A stretch of 64,000 bases of DNA. Origin: Madurella fahalii. Taxonomy: Eukaryota > Ascomycota > Sordariomycetes > Sordariales. Of this stretch, positions 1-10,801 are shown one piece after another. The stretch lies in contig CM056878.1 of assembly GCA_029876055.1 (NCBI GenBank), positions 744,001-808,000 of the forward strand, written 5' to 3'. The number at the start of each line of letters is the position of its first letter. Positions within the stretch are counted from its first letter, which is position 1. The translations under genes and the position numbers were made by a program. Under the pieces are notes generated by a model, which was given only the letters and a program-made list of their open reading frames with translations, ran no database searches and was not told where the DNA came from.

Positions 1-1300
1 TAGAAGCCCTGTGTGACGAGGGAATCATGACTAAGAAATCCGGCCGAATGCGGGCGAGGGTTCCTGGCAAGAGGGAGTTCTGAAACTCCATGTGATTGAT
101 TGAAGAGGCATTTTCGGAAAACACAGGAGGCGCCGCCAACCCAAAGGCCCTGATTCCCCAGTTCAACCTGGAGGCATCGATCCCTCTGGCGGTATGGCGT
201 TGAATGACAAACACACCCCTATTCATACCCCTTAGGTTGAAGTGCTACTTCGGTGTTCTCAGGCCCCCGTCATCTAGACGTGAACGCCCGTTCCAACTCA
301 TAAGTCTTAGCAGCGAAGCCCCATACCAACACCGCAACACGAGAGCTGATGTTGCCTTGAGTTGGTCCAGTGCTCCCCCCTGGTAAAGCGTCTCGTCAAC
401 AATGTAGGGGATGGCGTTCAGGATACCGGCGTCTGGGCCAAGCGCTGCGTGGAATCTCAGTATCCGGGAATCGGGCGATTTCGTCATTCAACATGCGCAC
501 CCCGCATCCTATGACGAACCTCCGTTGGCGATATGGGTATTGCAAGGGACCTCCACCAAACGTACGATAGAGAAGAATCCGACAGGCGAGAGGGATCTGT
601 GAAGGTAGTCCATGGAACTATGGTGTCGCAACGATACCTCGGGATGGTCTCTCGTTCGCCGCTGAGAGCATCGTTGGAGGCTTCTGAAGTTACAGCCTTG
701 CGGCGCTATCAATATCGAGGCGAAGGGACTTCAACAGGTGAACATACATGCGACGACCTTCTCTTTTGTCTGTTCAACGCTTTTCCAACCGCAACACCGA
801 TGACGAGAAGCCATCATACCTATGGATACACCCTGGGCGTCACTGCGGCCACTGGCAGGGAGATTAAGCGACATTTCACCCCCCTGAGCCAAACTACAGT
901 GTTCATCGCTCCCTCCGACCCCAAGGTCAACGTTGATGGCCCCGAAATGACCTCTCGGGAGATGGATACGCTCAAACCTGTCACTGTTGCCACTGGCGAA
1001 AAGAGTCAATACCTATGCCACTTTGCTACAAAATCCGATGCTCAGAACGGAGTTGGAATCCCAAACTTACCAAGGGGGACAACCAGACCCTGTCTTTGCG
1101 GTTGTTCGGGGAAGAAGAAGCCGTCTGGGCAGGATGTGTCTCCCTCCATCCAACCCAGCGGTCACGTTCCTTTTCGGACAGAGCATATTACCATCGAACA
1201 AGCTATTGGCATACTATTGAGCTCCCTCCCTTAGTGCGCCAAACTTCGAATAACCAGGCACGTTACACCACCTCCGGGATATGATACGGGGACACCCTTA
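1..1300. other. Unassigned left edge
   Basis: No recognisable gene. Several frames are open on both strands: a plus-strand run of 233 codons at 533-1234, and minus-strand runs at 245-487, 509-712 and 731-1009. None carries a motif I know, and the open frames contradict each other. Base composition is ordinary (about 50 percent GC), unlike the AT-rich block that follows, so this may be a decayed gene or ordinary intergenic DNA. Confidence 0.4.
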
Positions 1301-1981
1301 AGTCTTCTTCTTATGGTGTCGCCATTGCTGAGTAGCATTCTGCTAAGAAGACTTACCAAATCGTGGTGGACAATTTCCTTATTACGTCTTTTTTAACCAC
1401 TATTCTAAACGACGTCTTACTTAAGCTTTATCTTTATCTCTACCTCCCACAGTATATATTTAAAGGAGCTAAGTACTTATCTTATTAATAAAAACAACGT
1501 ATAGTATCGTGTAATTCTCCTCCTTAAATAACTTTAACTAAAATAATATCAGATAATATCTAACGATAATTATAAATATCATAGTACGTGGCCTAACCTT
1601 TACGTTAACTTAGGTATATAGAAGATTAATGTTAGTTTAATTAATCCTTTATACTAGGGCTTTCTATTTCTTATAATAAACGACATTAATAATATTACTA
1701 TGACGACCTACAAGCTACCTTAGCAGTTGAACTAGACCAACGTATCTCTATAGGGGATACGGTATAGAGAACGTGCAAAAATAAAGCTACGTATAAAGTG
1801 CTCCGGGACTTTAACATGCTTTAAACAAAGCATTAAGTAGTAATGAAGTAAGTACTTTATTATTTAAGTATTATAAGTATAAAATAATAAAGTAGCTAAT
1901 AAGTTATTTAAACTTAAAAGATAGTTTTATTACTTAGTAGGTTTTTATAGTACTATAATATAGTACTATAGACTCTATAGG
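1301..1981. other. AT-rich, RIP-like stretch with no gene
   Basis: Very rich in TA steps and poor in CpA/TpG, with no open frame of note. This is what RIP leaves of an older repeat. The family cannot be told from what remains. It ends sharply at the terminal TG of an LTR at 1982. Confidence 0.5.
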
Positions 1982-2340
1982 TGTGAGGATCAAGGATCCA
2001 AGGGTAGTAAGACCAGAGTGACTGGGTACGAGCAGTGCACACGCAACGCAGGAGTAGAGTGCTCGTTAGGGGTGAGATGGTGGTCTTATTGAACTCTGTC
2101 TCTCTCCTAAGCCCTGTCTTCCGCCCTCCTTCTTATGCCCACGACAGTATCGCTAGGGCTTACTTCCCCGCTCTGCTACTTTGTCGTCTTCCTTGCTAGC
2201 GTGCTCCTTCGACGCTCATCTGACGCGCTATTTATGCCGTTACAGCCTAGTGCCGTTGTTGCTTCTGAGGCTCGCTTACGTTGCGGCTCCGAGGCTTCCG
2301 GACCGCGTCTCACGCCGGCCCCGCTCAGCTGGTCCTTACA
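1982..2340 (-). repeat. LTR, family A, in inverted orientation
   Basis: This is a 359-bp near-identical reverse-complement copy of the LTR at 2818-3176. It reads TGTGAGGATC on the left and ends GGTCCTTACA at 2340. Family A LTRs that precede a gag gene (13213) run TGTRAGGRCC to CTCAYACA, so this one is inverted relative to the gag remnant that starts right after it. Flanking pentamers (ATAGG before, CCGGC after) do not match, so no target-site duplication is visible. Confidence 0.85.
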
Positions 2341-3440
2341 CCGGCGCTCACCTATCCTACGTATAATAGGTCCAGTACAACTGTCCTTTGTAATTTCCTC
2401 TTCGACTGTAAGGCAAACTTCCCCCTTATCAGCAACGTTCTAAGTAGTGACTACGTTATATATATAGAAGAACTTATCGAATTCCTTTGCAGCCAGCTCT
2501 CGGACCCGGAGATACACGCCTTCTCTACAGCTACGCAGCTTAATAACCTACGTCAGTATAACAACGAAATAGTTACGGAATTCGTAGATCGATATACGAC
2601 TATCACTACTAACCTCCCTACCAGATAGAAGAGAGTTAACGGATAATCGGCCTCCTCCCGAAGTTCTATAGGGAGATTCGTCTAGCAATTACCTGCCACA
2701 GCACCTTACTAGCTACATACTGGCAGCTAATAAGTACCGCCTAGCAGATCGAAGATAGTTAGCGAGCCGAAGGAACATCGGGCTACCACCCCCGGCTGCA
2801 ACCCCCCACTGTCCTCGTGTAAGGACCGGCTGAGCGGGGCCGGCGTGAGGCGCGGTCCGGAAGCCTCAGAGCCGCAACGTAAGCGAGCCTCAGAAGCAAC
2901 AACGGCACTAGGCTGTAACGGCATAAATAGCGCGTCAGATGAGCATCGAAGGAGCGCACTAGCAAGGAGGACGACAAAGCAGCAGAGCGGGGAAGTAAGC
3001 CCTAACGATACTGTCGCGGGCATAAGAAGGAGGGCGGGAGACAGAACTTAGGAGAGAGACAGAGTTCAATGAGACCACCATCCCACCCCTAACGAGCACT
3101 CTGCTCCTACGTTGCGTGTGCACTGCTCGTACCCAGTCACTCTGGTCTTACTACCCTTGGATCCTTGATCCTCACACCTCGAGCTAGGCAACAGAAGCGC
3201 TTAAGCCCCGTCAACGTAACCAGAGCGTAATATCGTCTACTACAACTACGGAAAGGAGAGCTATATCGCTAGGAACTGTCTATCGGGGCCGTCCAACTCC
3301 CTAGTACCGGAGAGGGTGGATAAGCAGTAACAACACTGCTTTACCTGCAACTAGCCCGAGTATTACTCGACTGATTGCCCCTAAGCAGTCTGCGGACAGT
3401 ACGACCAGGCAGGCTATACAGCACTTCGATATCCAAATCC
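2341..3440 (+). pseudogene. Gag remnant with zinc knuckles, interrupted by a solo LTR
   Basis: The sequence at 2341-2812 aligns by eye with the Gag of element III (14127-14700), and 3182-3440 continues it after a solo LTR. The second part holds a nucleocapsid CCHC knuckle (spacing C-x2-C-x4-H-x4-C), with its first two cysteines now tyrosine (YNYGKEGYIARNC), and a second decayed knuckle about 30 codons later. Gln codons are TAG. Gag would coat and package element RNA; this copy cannot be translated. Confidence 0.75.
2818..3176 (+). repeat. Solo LTR, family A, with TSD CCTCG
   Basis: 359 bp, starting TGTAAGGACC and ending GATCCTCACA. It is flanked by CCTCG at 2813-2817 and CCTCG at 3177-3181, a perfect 5-bp target-site duplication. 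It interrupts the gag of a related element, so it is a later insertion that lost its body by LTR-LTR recombination. Confidence 0.92.
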
Positions 3441-3762
3441 CGATTATAGCCTTGATAGACTATCTTAACCTGGAATACTGGAAGACTAAGAAGAGGCCGA
3501 GCTAGCGATAACTGCATTGGAGCGACGACTTAGCTGTATTTAACTTCGTTATTAAGTACTGCCCTTGTATCCAGAACCCTGTTAACAGTCTCTTATATAG
3601 GCTAGACTATATAGAAGAGGAAGAAGCGGATGAAAACGCTGAGAACTCACTACTTCAACTCCTATAAGACAGGGTCGAACGAGGGCAATAAGAAAACCCT
3701 GGTCCTTACTCTATTGTCATAGCGGTCCGAGGACTGCTCCGACTATATCCCGAAGCTATATT

Positions 3763-4024
3763 TGTAACGGTCTCAGAAGTGTATTGCAACTGTCTGGTGA
3801 CGACTCTATAAGTACACTGAACTTGAGGAGAGAAAGGAAAGACAGAAGATTCTTGGGGCTCCCTGGGCATCTTTATCTTTGCGTGTGGTGGCCCTGGCGT
3901 CTTGCTAGAATCTTCGGTGGTTGACGTTTGGGGATAGCTTCATCTATCTAGTGGGTTAGTGGTTCGTGCTTGTCAGGGATTGGCCGAGGGTTGCTAAGGC
4001 CCGTACCGGGCTCAGCCTGTCACA
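3763..4024 (-). repeat. Solo LTR, family B, with TSD ATATT
   Basis: 262 bp, reading TGTAACGGTC at the left and CCTGTCACA at the right. It is flanked by ATATT at 3758-3762 and 4025-4029. It is the same family as the LTRs of element I (29369-29630). Orientation is given relative to that element's coding direction, in which the LTR starts TGTGACGGGC. It lies in the RNase H/integrase remnant of the deleted family-A element. Confidence 0.92.
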
Positions 4025-4639
4025 ATATTGCTATTGCGTATAAGGATAGCTAAAGACGAAGAAGTTATTGAAGAAGAAAAAGAAGAGTTTAAGAGGTTGC
4101 TACTAAACTAAGAAGACTAGAGCGATATAGTCGTCTAAGAGGTCTGGGACTATAGTAAGAAGCGCAGCTATAACTCTATAGATAAGGACGAGGGTATTGT
4201 ATCTGATATTTATAAATAGATATACGTCGTTAGTACTAGCCCTCCCGAGGGACTATATTGTAGTTATTATACTATATTCGGCGTCGGGGGCCTCTACCGT
4301 CATATAGAGAATGACTTTTACGATAAGGCTGTACCTAATTACTGTATATCTATTGTAGGTGCCTCTAGTACTAAAAACGGAGATTACGGGACCTAGGCGA
4401 AAGGAGGGTAGCTCTCTTTAAAACAGTTATTACTTAAAGAGTAATAGAAAGATCAATAGCTTTAATCGGATGCTTATAGGAAACGGTATAGTAGTAGTAA
4501 AGGCTCGTAGAGTAAGGGAGAGGACGGGCTTATCCATTATCAAGGTAGAGTATATATTCCCCCCTCCTTTAGGTACAAGCTGATTAAGAGCTATTATAAT
4601 ATACCAACTACGGGCTATAGAGGCTTTAGGAAGATATAG

Positions 4640-5175
4640 ACGAAGGACTAGTAACAGTAGGGACAGTAAACGACTAACCTATAACAACGCTGCTATTGTA
4701 GTAGAGGTGTAGTATACGACTAGTATAGTTAGTACTAATGCAGTAGACAGCGACCTTAGTAGACCGGGGCCGGGGGGTAGAGAAATCCTTGAGGGCGTAT
4801 AGGGCGGTATTACCAGTCTCCTAGACCTCCTCTTCCAGACCAGCTACCTAAGAAAAAGCACCGTTAGCATAGGAAATACGTAGCTAAGAAATCAAAATTT
4901 TTTTCTTATATCCTCACTAGCAGTAGAGAACTCTATATAGTCGAACGCCTCTACAAACCGTACTACCGTATTTAGCGTATTAAGAAGGACCTGATAAGAG
5001 TTAGATACTACTAATAAGTACTACGGGAGTAGTATAAAATAAGAGGGAAGGACCTACCAGAAGGCAGATATAGTTATAGTACGTACAGCAGAAGTAGCAG
5101 GTACTAGAGCTCTTCTAGTTCTTATAGCTAGTAGAAGGACCCTTCTTCAGTATATAGTAGAGGCTCTACTTCTCC
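4640..5175 (-). pseudogene. Remnant of the antisense cysteine-rich gene (third copy)
   Basis: Aligns with exons 4-6 of the antisense gene of element III (19025-20095). Exon 4 is readable from about 5170 to 5060 on the minus strand, and the GTAGGT donor of the next intron is kept. Here the codon equivalent to Tyr91 of the element III copy is still TGT (Cys), which supports that residue having been cysteine originally. Several arginine codons are now TGC/TGT and several cysteines are TAC, so decay is stronger than in element III. The upstream exons fall in a deletion. Confidence 0.65.
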
Positions 5176-5651
5176 TAAAAATAAGGTCAAAACCCAGTAC
5201 AAAAGAAACTCGAGATAGTTGAGCCAAGAAGACTACGATTAATAAGGGGAAAGCCGCCTCTATACTACGATTATATAACCTAAATGCAATTACCTTATAC
5301 TACTAACTCCGACTTCCTTCCTTTAGTAAAACCCCCCTTCTTTCCCCGTTTCTAAGTTATTAAGGCTATATATATACCATTATTAAAGACCAAAGAAGGG
5401 CAATAATATATAGCCGAACAATTGCTAGTACTATACAATGTAATAACTCCGATACTTCTATACTTATAATCTGTAGTGCCAGCATAACAATAAACTCCCG
5501 CAGCTGCAAGCGTATATACTACGAGAGAGGCAAGAAAGGAGAGACGAAGCGGCGGCTATTCGGGGACTGCAGGAAAGCACAACGGGCGATATTCCAATAG
5601 CCAGCACCTCGAACGCTACGTAGAGCAGGCAAATACGTAGCTAATACGTAT

Positions 5652-6075
5652 TGAAATGGAGCGGAAAACACACATCCACTCCATCAACAAAACAACAAGA
5701 TAACAAAACAAGGGGAGGAACAACGACTGAGAAACTCGACAACAAACCAGGATTCCCAGCAACGTGGCTTGGACCAAAGTAGCAATAAAGACAGGCAGGA
5801 CTCCCTCTGATCAGAGGGAGGCCGCAAAGACAGCTCCCAATAGAGCAAGCAAATCGAAAGAAAGAATTGGTTAAACTGTTGATCTTGATTGTCCTTGACT
5901 GTCGAGGCCGACAGTCAGAACAGTCTTAAATACAGAAAAAAAGTGGGTTCTCAGTCCGATCACCTGATCCAGCCCGGAGGGCCGGGAACCCGATACCCCG
6001 GACCTATACCGCCAGACCCGAAGTCCCAGAGTTGTCTTAGAGTGCTATCCGGCCAGTGCACTATCCCCCACTTCA
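5652..6075. mobile_element. MITE-like insertion of about 424 bp
   Basis: Absent from the matching place in element III (about 20842). It is bounded by GTAT at 5648-5651 and 6076-6079 (TA is an alternative reading). The ends are imperfect inverted repeats, TGAAATGGAG on the left and the complement of TGAAGTGGGG on the right (8 of 10 match). It has no coding capacity beyond a short open run. Base composition is milder than its host, so it probably arrived after most of the decay. The family is unknown. Confidence 0.5.
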
Positions 6076-6174
6076 GTATAAGGCTCATAGACAAGATTAT
6101 CAGCAGTACTACCTACGAAGGGATGTATGGCCCGGATAGCTCCTGAGGGCAGGAGCCCGGAAGAAGGGAGGCTC

Positions 6175-6533
6175 TATAAGGACCGGTTGAGCGGGGCTGG
6201 CGTAAGGCACGGTCTGGAAGCCTCGGAGCCGCAACGTAAGCGAGCCTTAGAAGCAACAACGGCACTAGGCTATAACGGCATAAATAGCGCGTCAGATGAG
6301 CGTCGAAGGAGCGTGCTAATAAAGAGGACGACAAAGCAGCAGAGCGGGGAAGTAAGCTCTAGCGATACTATCGCGGATATAAGAAGGAGGGCGGGAGACA
6401 GAGCTTAGGAGGGAGGCAAAGTTCAATGAGACCACTATCCCACCCCTAACGAGCACTCTGCTTCTGTATTGCGTATGCACTGCTCGTACCTAGTCACTCT
6501 GGTCTTACTACCCTTGGATCTTTGATCCTTATA
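6175..6533 (+). repeat. 3' LTR, family A, of the deleted element
   Basis: 359 bp. The terminal TG has decayed to TA (TATAAGG) and the terminal CACA to TATA. It is preceded by the same purine-rich stretch (about 6145-6172) found before the 3' LTR of element III, the likely polypurine tract. Confidence 0.88.
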
Positions 6534-7356
6534 GGAACCATCAACCTCAGGGACTTCCTTTTCCAACGTGGGGTTCCGAATCTCCCTACTCTCTACTGCA
6601 GCTGTGGAGAGGGCCGGGAAACAGTGGAGCACCTCGTTGTGTGGTGTCCGACACCGCCGAAGCCTAGAACCTAGCTAAGAACAGAAATTCGAACCCACCG
6701 GGATCTCAGCCTAGTGTTATAAGGCTAGGGCTCCCGGAACATCAGGCTATTAAGGAGGGTTTTGAGCTGGCTAATGGATTCGGGTTGTCTGATGGAATAC
6801 AATCTAGTTCGACGACTGGAACTGGAAGCAGAGGAGGCTAAAGAGAAGGCGGAGATGGCGACGAATCCGAAGCTGAAGACTAGAAGTCTTTCAGGCCTAG
6901 TATAAAGCCTTCCTTTCTTTTGTAACTGACTGGTGTCTACTACAACTATTTTCCTATTACTTATTGATATAGGTTTTTCACCTGGCTTTCACAGCACGGT
7001 TTTCCTATGTACTTAGCAGTAGAGGATGTGACGGGCTGAGCCTGGTGCGGGCCTTGGCAACCCTCGGCCAATCCCTAACAAGCACGAACCACTGACCCAC
7101 TAGATGGATGAAGCTATCCCCAAACGTCAACCACCGAAGATTCTAGTAAGACGCCAGAGCCATCACACGTAAGGATAAAGATGCCCAGGGAGTCCCAAGA
7201 ATCTTCTATCTTTCCTTTCTCTCCTCAAGTTCAGTGTACTTGTAGAGTCGTCACCAGACAGTTGCAATACACTTCTGAGACCGTTACAGAGGATCCAGCA
7301 CACCCTATCTTGGGTAAAGCGGTGTACGAAAAATAATAATAATAATATTAATAAAA
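6534..7356 (+). mobile_element. 3' end of a Tad-like LINE (non-LTR retrotransposon)
   Basis: The first 120 bp translate to the cysteine-rich C-terminus typical of Tad1-clade ORF2 proteins, with pattern C-x-C-G-x7-H-x4-C (YCSCGEGRETVEHLVVWCP). A TAG stop sits in the following sequence. A 3' untranslated part follows and ends in an (ATA)n tail at about 7328-7356, the normal terminus of this clade. A solo LTR (7027-7288) splits the 3' part. The 5' part of the LINE is missing where the family-A element begins. Confidence 0.72.
7027..7288 (+). repeat. Solo LTR, family B, with TSD GAGGA
   Basis: 262 bp, TGTGACGGGC to CCGTTACA. It is flanked by GAGGA at 7022-7026 and 7289-7293. It is inserted in the LINE remnant, in the opposite orientation to the other family-B copies of this window. 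Confidence 0.92.
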
Positions 7357-7637
7357 TAGTATATAATAACCATCCCACTACTAGCAATTATGAACCTAGG
7401 AATAGTATAGCGTATGATCCGAGGGAAGGGTATACTTCGTAGCCGCTTACCACCTTATATTGTTCGAGATACTAAGTACTAGAGTAGCTAAAGGGCGTTT
7501 AGAGTTGGTCTCGGTCTCATTTTCTCTTATAAACTGTAACGGTCTCAGAAGTATATTGCAACTATCTGGTGACGACTCTACAAGTACACTGAACTTGAGG
7601 AGAGAAAGGAAAGACAGAAGATTCTTAGGACTCCCTA

Positions 7638-8383
7638 TGTGACGGAAAGTGACCGAAGACCAGGGGACAACCCCTGGATTGAGGACCGACTCTAATTGGT
7701 TAGCTAGGACACGCGCGCCCCTTTTCCTGTACGTGGGACGCACGCCTCGTATCTTTTCCTCCTTTCCTCCTTAGCTTTCGATTAGCAGAATTGAGTCAGC
7801 ATTCGCAGTGCCCCTATGCCTCGCCTAGATGTTACTCGTCCTATTGGGGATAATACAGCACCTAGGTCAAGGGTACGGTACTCGGGACAGGGCCGCAACG
7901 TCTGGAACAGAGCTTCGGCATCTGGAACAGAACTCCAGCACCCGGAATAAGGCCACAACGCCCAGAACAAGGCCACAACGCCCAGAACAGGGCTCTGGCA
8001 CTCGGGATAGGGCGTTGGCACCCGAAATAGGGCATTAGCACCTGGAACAAGGTCCAGCATCTCCAAACGCACTATAATCTCACCTGTGGAGCGAAGGAAT
8101 CTCGTATTCAAATTCCGCCACTATAATCTTACGTGAGGAGCGAAGAAATCTCGTATTCAACGAGATCTTCAAAACTAGCCCCACAGTAAGCAGGTGATCT
8201 ACAATAAGCCCCCTTTCCAATTATCCCGAAGGCTGAAACGGCCGACAAAATCAAATCTATAATAACTACGGCTTTCCCTCACTTAGATAGAATCAACAAT
8301 CAAGTACTTTGAAGTCTCTTCTTCACCTTCCTTTTTTTTTCATCATCCACTGTGTGCCTTATATAATTAACACGTCCCTCACA
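7638..8383. mobile_element. Solo LTR or small LTR element, family D, 746 bp
   Basis: Starts TGTGACGGAAAG and ends CGTCCCTCACA, with CCCTA at 7633-7637 and 8384-8388. The TG...CA ends and 5-bp duplication are those of an integrase-mated LTR. No internal coding domain is visible, so it is most likely a solo LTR. A TATATAA-like box lies near its right end (8360-8366). It contains a minisatellite (7870-8050). I see no other copy in the window. Confidence 0.8.
7870..8050. repeat. Minisatellite of about 20-bp units inside the family-D LTR
   Basis: About nine degenerate units of 20-21 bp with core GCACYYGGAAYAGGGC and a variable last part. Two adjacent units at about 7950-7990 are almost identical. 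Confidence 0.8.
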
Positions 8384-8547
8384 CCCTAGGCATCTTTATC
8401 CTTACGTGTAGTGGCCCTAGCGTCTTGCTAGAATCTTCAGTAGTTGACGTTTGGGGATAGCTTCATCCATCTAGTAGGTCAGTAGTTCGTACTTATCAGG
8501 GGTTGGCCGAGAGTTGCCAAGGCCCGCACCGGGCTCAGCCTGTCACA

Positions 8548-9862
8548 TTACCCCCCTCCTAAGCTAGGCGTATAGCGCGACGTCTTCCCTCTGATCGGAC
8601 GGCGGTGATAGGGCCATGCCTAGCTTCGAAGCGGTCTAGGGCCTCGGTCTCCAAGAAGCTGCTGAATAGCTCCTACGTTGGTTGGGTGTATCCGGTCCAT
8701 TTGACTAGTACCTTGTATCCCTTACCGGCTTTCTTTGCTGCCAGGATTTCTTCTATATACCACTCCTTTTCGCCTGTATCTTCTGCGATGATAACAGCTA
8801 GTTGTATATCATCCTACTGTTATGACGGCAGCGGGTCCTCTACGGCTCTTTTCAGTAGGGAGACGTGGAAGACTGGGTGGATTCCGGAAGGTATATCGAG
8901 GCAGCAAGCGTGCGATCTGATTAGCTCGGTAACAGTGTACTTCGTGTTAAGCCAGTCGAGCTTCTTCAACAGTCTGTCGGTTTGTATATTCTTCAGCTGT
9001 AGCCACACCTTATCCCCTTTTCGGAACTACTCCGCCGCTTAACGGCCCTTATTGGTATAGTATTCCTGTTGTTCTTGTATGGAGGCTATTACGGCTTATA
9101 CGAATTCCGTGGCTTGTAGAAGTCGTGCTATAAACGCCTCCCCCCTCGCTAGTAGTGACTGTCTCTCTGTCCGGAGAGGGCCCTCTTCGCCCCTACCTAC
9201 AGACATATCTAGGAGGTCGATATAGTATCCGTGTATAGCGAAGAAGGGGTTTATCCTAGTAGACGTATTATCTCGATTGTTGATCTCTAATATCACAGTA
9301 GGGGTCAATTCAGCCTAATTCTCCTGCTAGTATGTCGTAAAGTATCGGAGGAAGTATTCGACGACCTAGTTCATCCTCTTGGTAGCGTCGTCGGTTTCTA
9401 GATAGTACGCGGTAGAGAGCCTCCTTATAATGCCTAATAGTTTGCAGACTCGTTTCTATATTAAGCTAACAAACTGTAGGCCCCTATTGGATACGATTAT
9501 ACGCAGTAACCTGTATTGACGGATCAGCCTTGCAACTAACTGACTAGCGATAGCATCTATAGTGGTTTCCTTTATAGACTCGAGGATTATTCCCTTGAAT
9601 AGCCTATCCGTAATTACTATGAGGTTGGTCGCTTGATTCGGTTTGGAAGGAGGTAGATCCGTGATGAAGTCGATAGATAGCTTATTCTATATCCTGTCGG
9701 GTACCGGCAGTAGCTTTAGGAGGCCCCATTTCTTCTCCTGCTATACAGCTGACCTTCTATATATATTGTAGTTCCTCAGGAACCGGTATACGTCTTGGCT
9801 AAGGCCCGGCTACATGTATTTCCTACTGATGAGGGATTTAGTGAGGTCTCTGCCTAGGTAGC
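8548..9862 (-). pseudogene. Element I integrase, distal part
   Basis: On the minus strand the end of a Ty3/gypsy integrase is readable at 8820-9008: KLDWLNTKYTVTELI, then GIHPVFHVSLLKRAVEDPLP, the classic C-terminal motif before a chromo-like tail. Further right (about 9600-9860) come the zinc-binding half and the start of the core (PVPDRI...SIDFITDLP). TAG stops are frequent. The reading continues across element II at 25379. The purine-rich tract next to the LTR (8548-8560 complement, GGAGGGGGGTAA) is the likely polypurine tract. Confidence 0.85.
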
Positions 9863-10120
9863 TGTAAAGGGGGTTGTTCTGGGAACACGTTGAGGGAGAT
9901 GGACTACAATGTCTCAGTACCGAAAAGGGTTCGATCAGTGGACGATAGCTTCACGAACAGCCTCCTATTGTCATTGACTACACAGAGACTGATCCTTGCG
10001 GATCAGAAGTGCTCCGTGTGAGAGAGTTCTCTCACGGGGTTCTTATCTATCCTGTATCGTGATATCATCCAGCATCATTCGGCGGGTCCTCCTAACCTTC
10101 GTCTGGAGACTCTCGTTACA
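9863..10120 (-). repeat. 3' LTR of element II, family C
   Basis: 258 bp, TGTAAAGGGGG to CTCTCGTTACA as read on the plus strand. It is nearly identical to 25116-25373, with scattered C/T and G/A differences. Confidence 0.9.
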
Positions 10121-10801
10121 AATTATCCTCCCCTCTATGGAACCTGTCCTCAGGTTCCTTACTACTGAGGATCGTCTGAACTTAGGGGGTAAGACTTGGG
10201 ATGACATCGGGTGGATATCAGGTGTACGTCGAGTGCTGTTCGTAGTCACGCGAATAGATAAGTGTCGAACCGGTGGACCTCATAGTCCATCCGCTCCAAC
10301 GAGCTGTATAGTAGGAAAGGAGAAACGATGGTTTGGGGTAAGGAGTAAGTCGTCTTATAGTCGGGAGGTTTTCGGGAAAAGTTCGGCCGGTTGTCGGGCC
10401 GTAGTAGGATTCGCGGCTCCGAGGTCCCACTTTCCCGGTTCGGGCCTGAGATCCGAATTACAGCCGAATCGTCCGGATTTCCATCCGAACTTACACGTTG
10501 TCCTCGCAACTTCAAAACGTATAAAGATTATACGACTACTCAATCGCAAGGCTTATATACAGTTACAAATTTGCAGACGTATATTAGCCGTTTCTCCTCG
10601 GATATAAATACCCCTCTCCTCTCCTACCTTTTCCAAAACTTTTCTTCTTCAGGCTCTCTTCTATACGTTGTTTCGCTCGCTTTTCGCTCTACTTCTACAC
10701 GTAGCTCACTACCTATCCTCGCCTCTCTCTCCCTCTCTCTCTCTCTTCCTCTCTCTCTCTCTCTCTCTTCTCGTCATCGCTTCGGCTACTTTTCCGTCAC
10801 A
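10121..10801 (+). promoter_or_regulatory. Region upstream of the antisense gene of element II
   Basis: No gene. It contains a pyrimidine tract of CTCTCT repeats at about 10727-10770 directly before the inferred start of the plus-strand gene, and TATA-rich stretches (10548-10560, 10596-10604). CT-rich blocks just before start codons are common in fungal promoters. The role here is inferred. Confidence 0.35.

Larger units (their letters stand above)
2341..6533 (+). mobile_element. Internally deleted family-A Ty3/gypsy element
   Basis: Colinear with element III but shortened. Gag matches begin at 2341 (equivalent to about 14127) and run to the Gag zinc knuckles near 3400. The copy then jumps to the RNase H region (about 16760) at about 3450, follows the RNase H to pre-integrase region to about 4635, and jumps over the integrase to the 3' antisense-gene region (about 19198). 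It skips again (about 19740 to 20375) and ends with a 3' LTR at 6175-6533. All frames are full of TAG stops. Two solo LTRs and a MITE-like sequence were inserted later. The missing integrase makes it non-autonomous. The left LTR is replaced by an inverted LTR. Confidence 0.8.
7535..8547 (-). repeat. 3' LTR of element I, split by a family-D LTR
   Basis: The two parts, 7535-7637 and 8389-8547, add up to 262 bp, exactly the family-B LTR length. It starts TGTAACGGTC and ends CCTGTCACA as read on the plus strand. The interruption is the 746-bp sequence at 7638-8383 plus one copy of its duplicated CCCTA target. Confidence 0.9.

Noticed and set aside
533..1234. 233-codon plus-strand frame as a gene
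   Set aside because: No domain, competing open frames on the other strand, and no splice or start context that improves it.
2135..3023. Open frames of about 60-115 codons inside family-A LTRs
   Set aside because: They recur in every LTR copy and are LTR sequence, with no protein motif.
10717..10772. CT repeat as coding Ser/Leu tract
   Set aside because: It lies upstream of the inferred start of the antisense gene and is better explained as a promoter pyrimidine tract.
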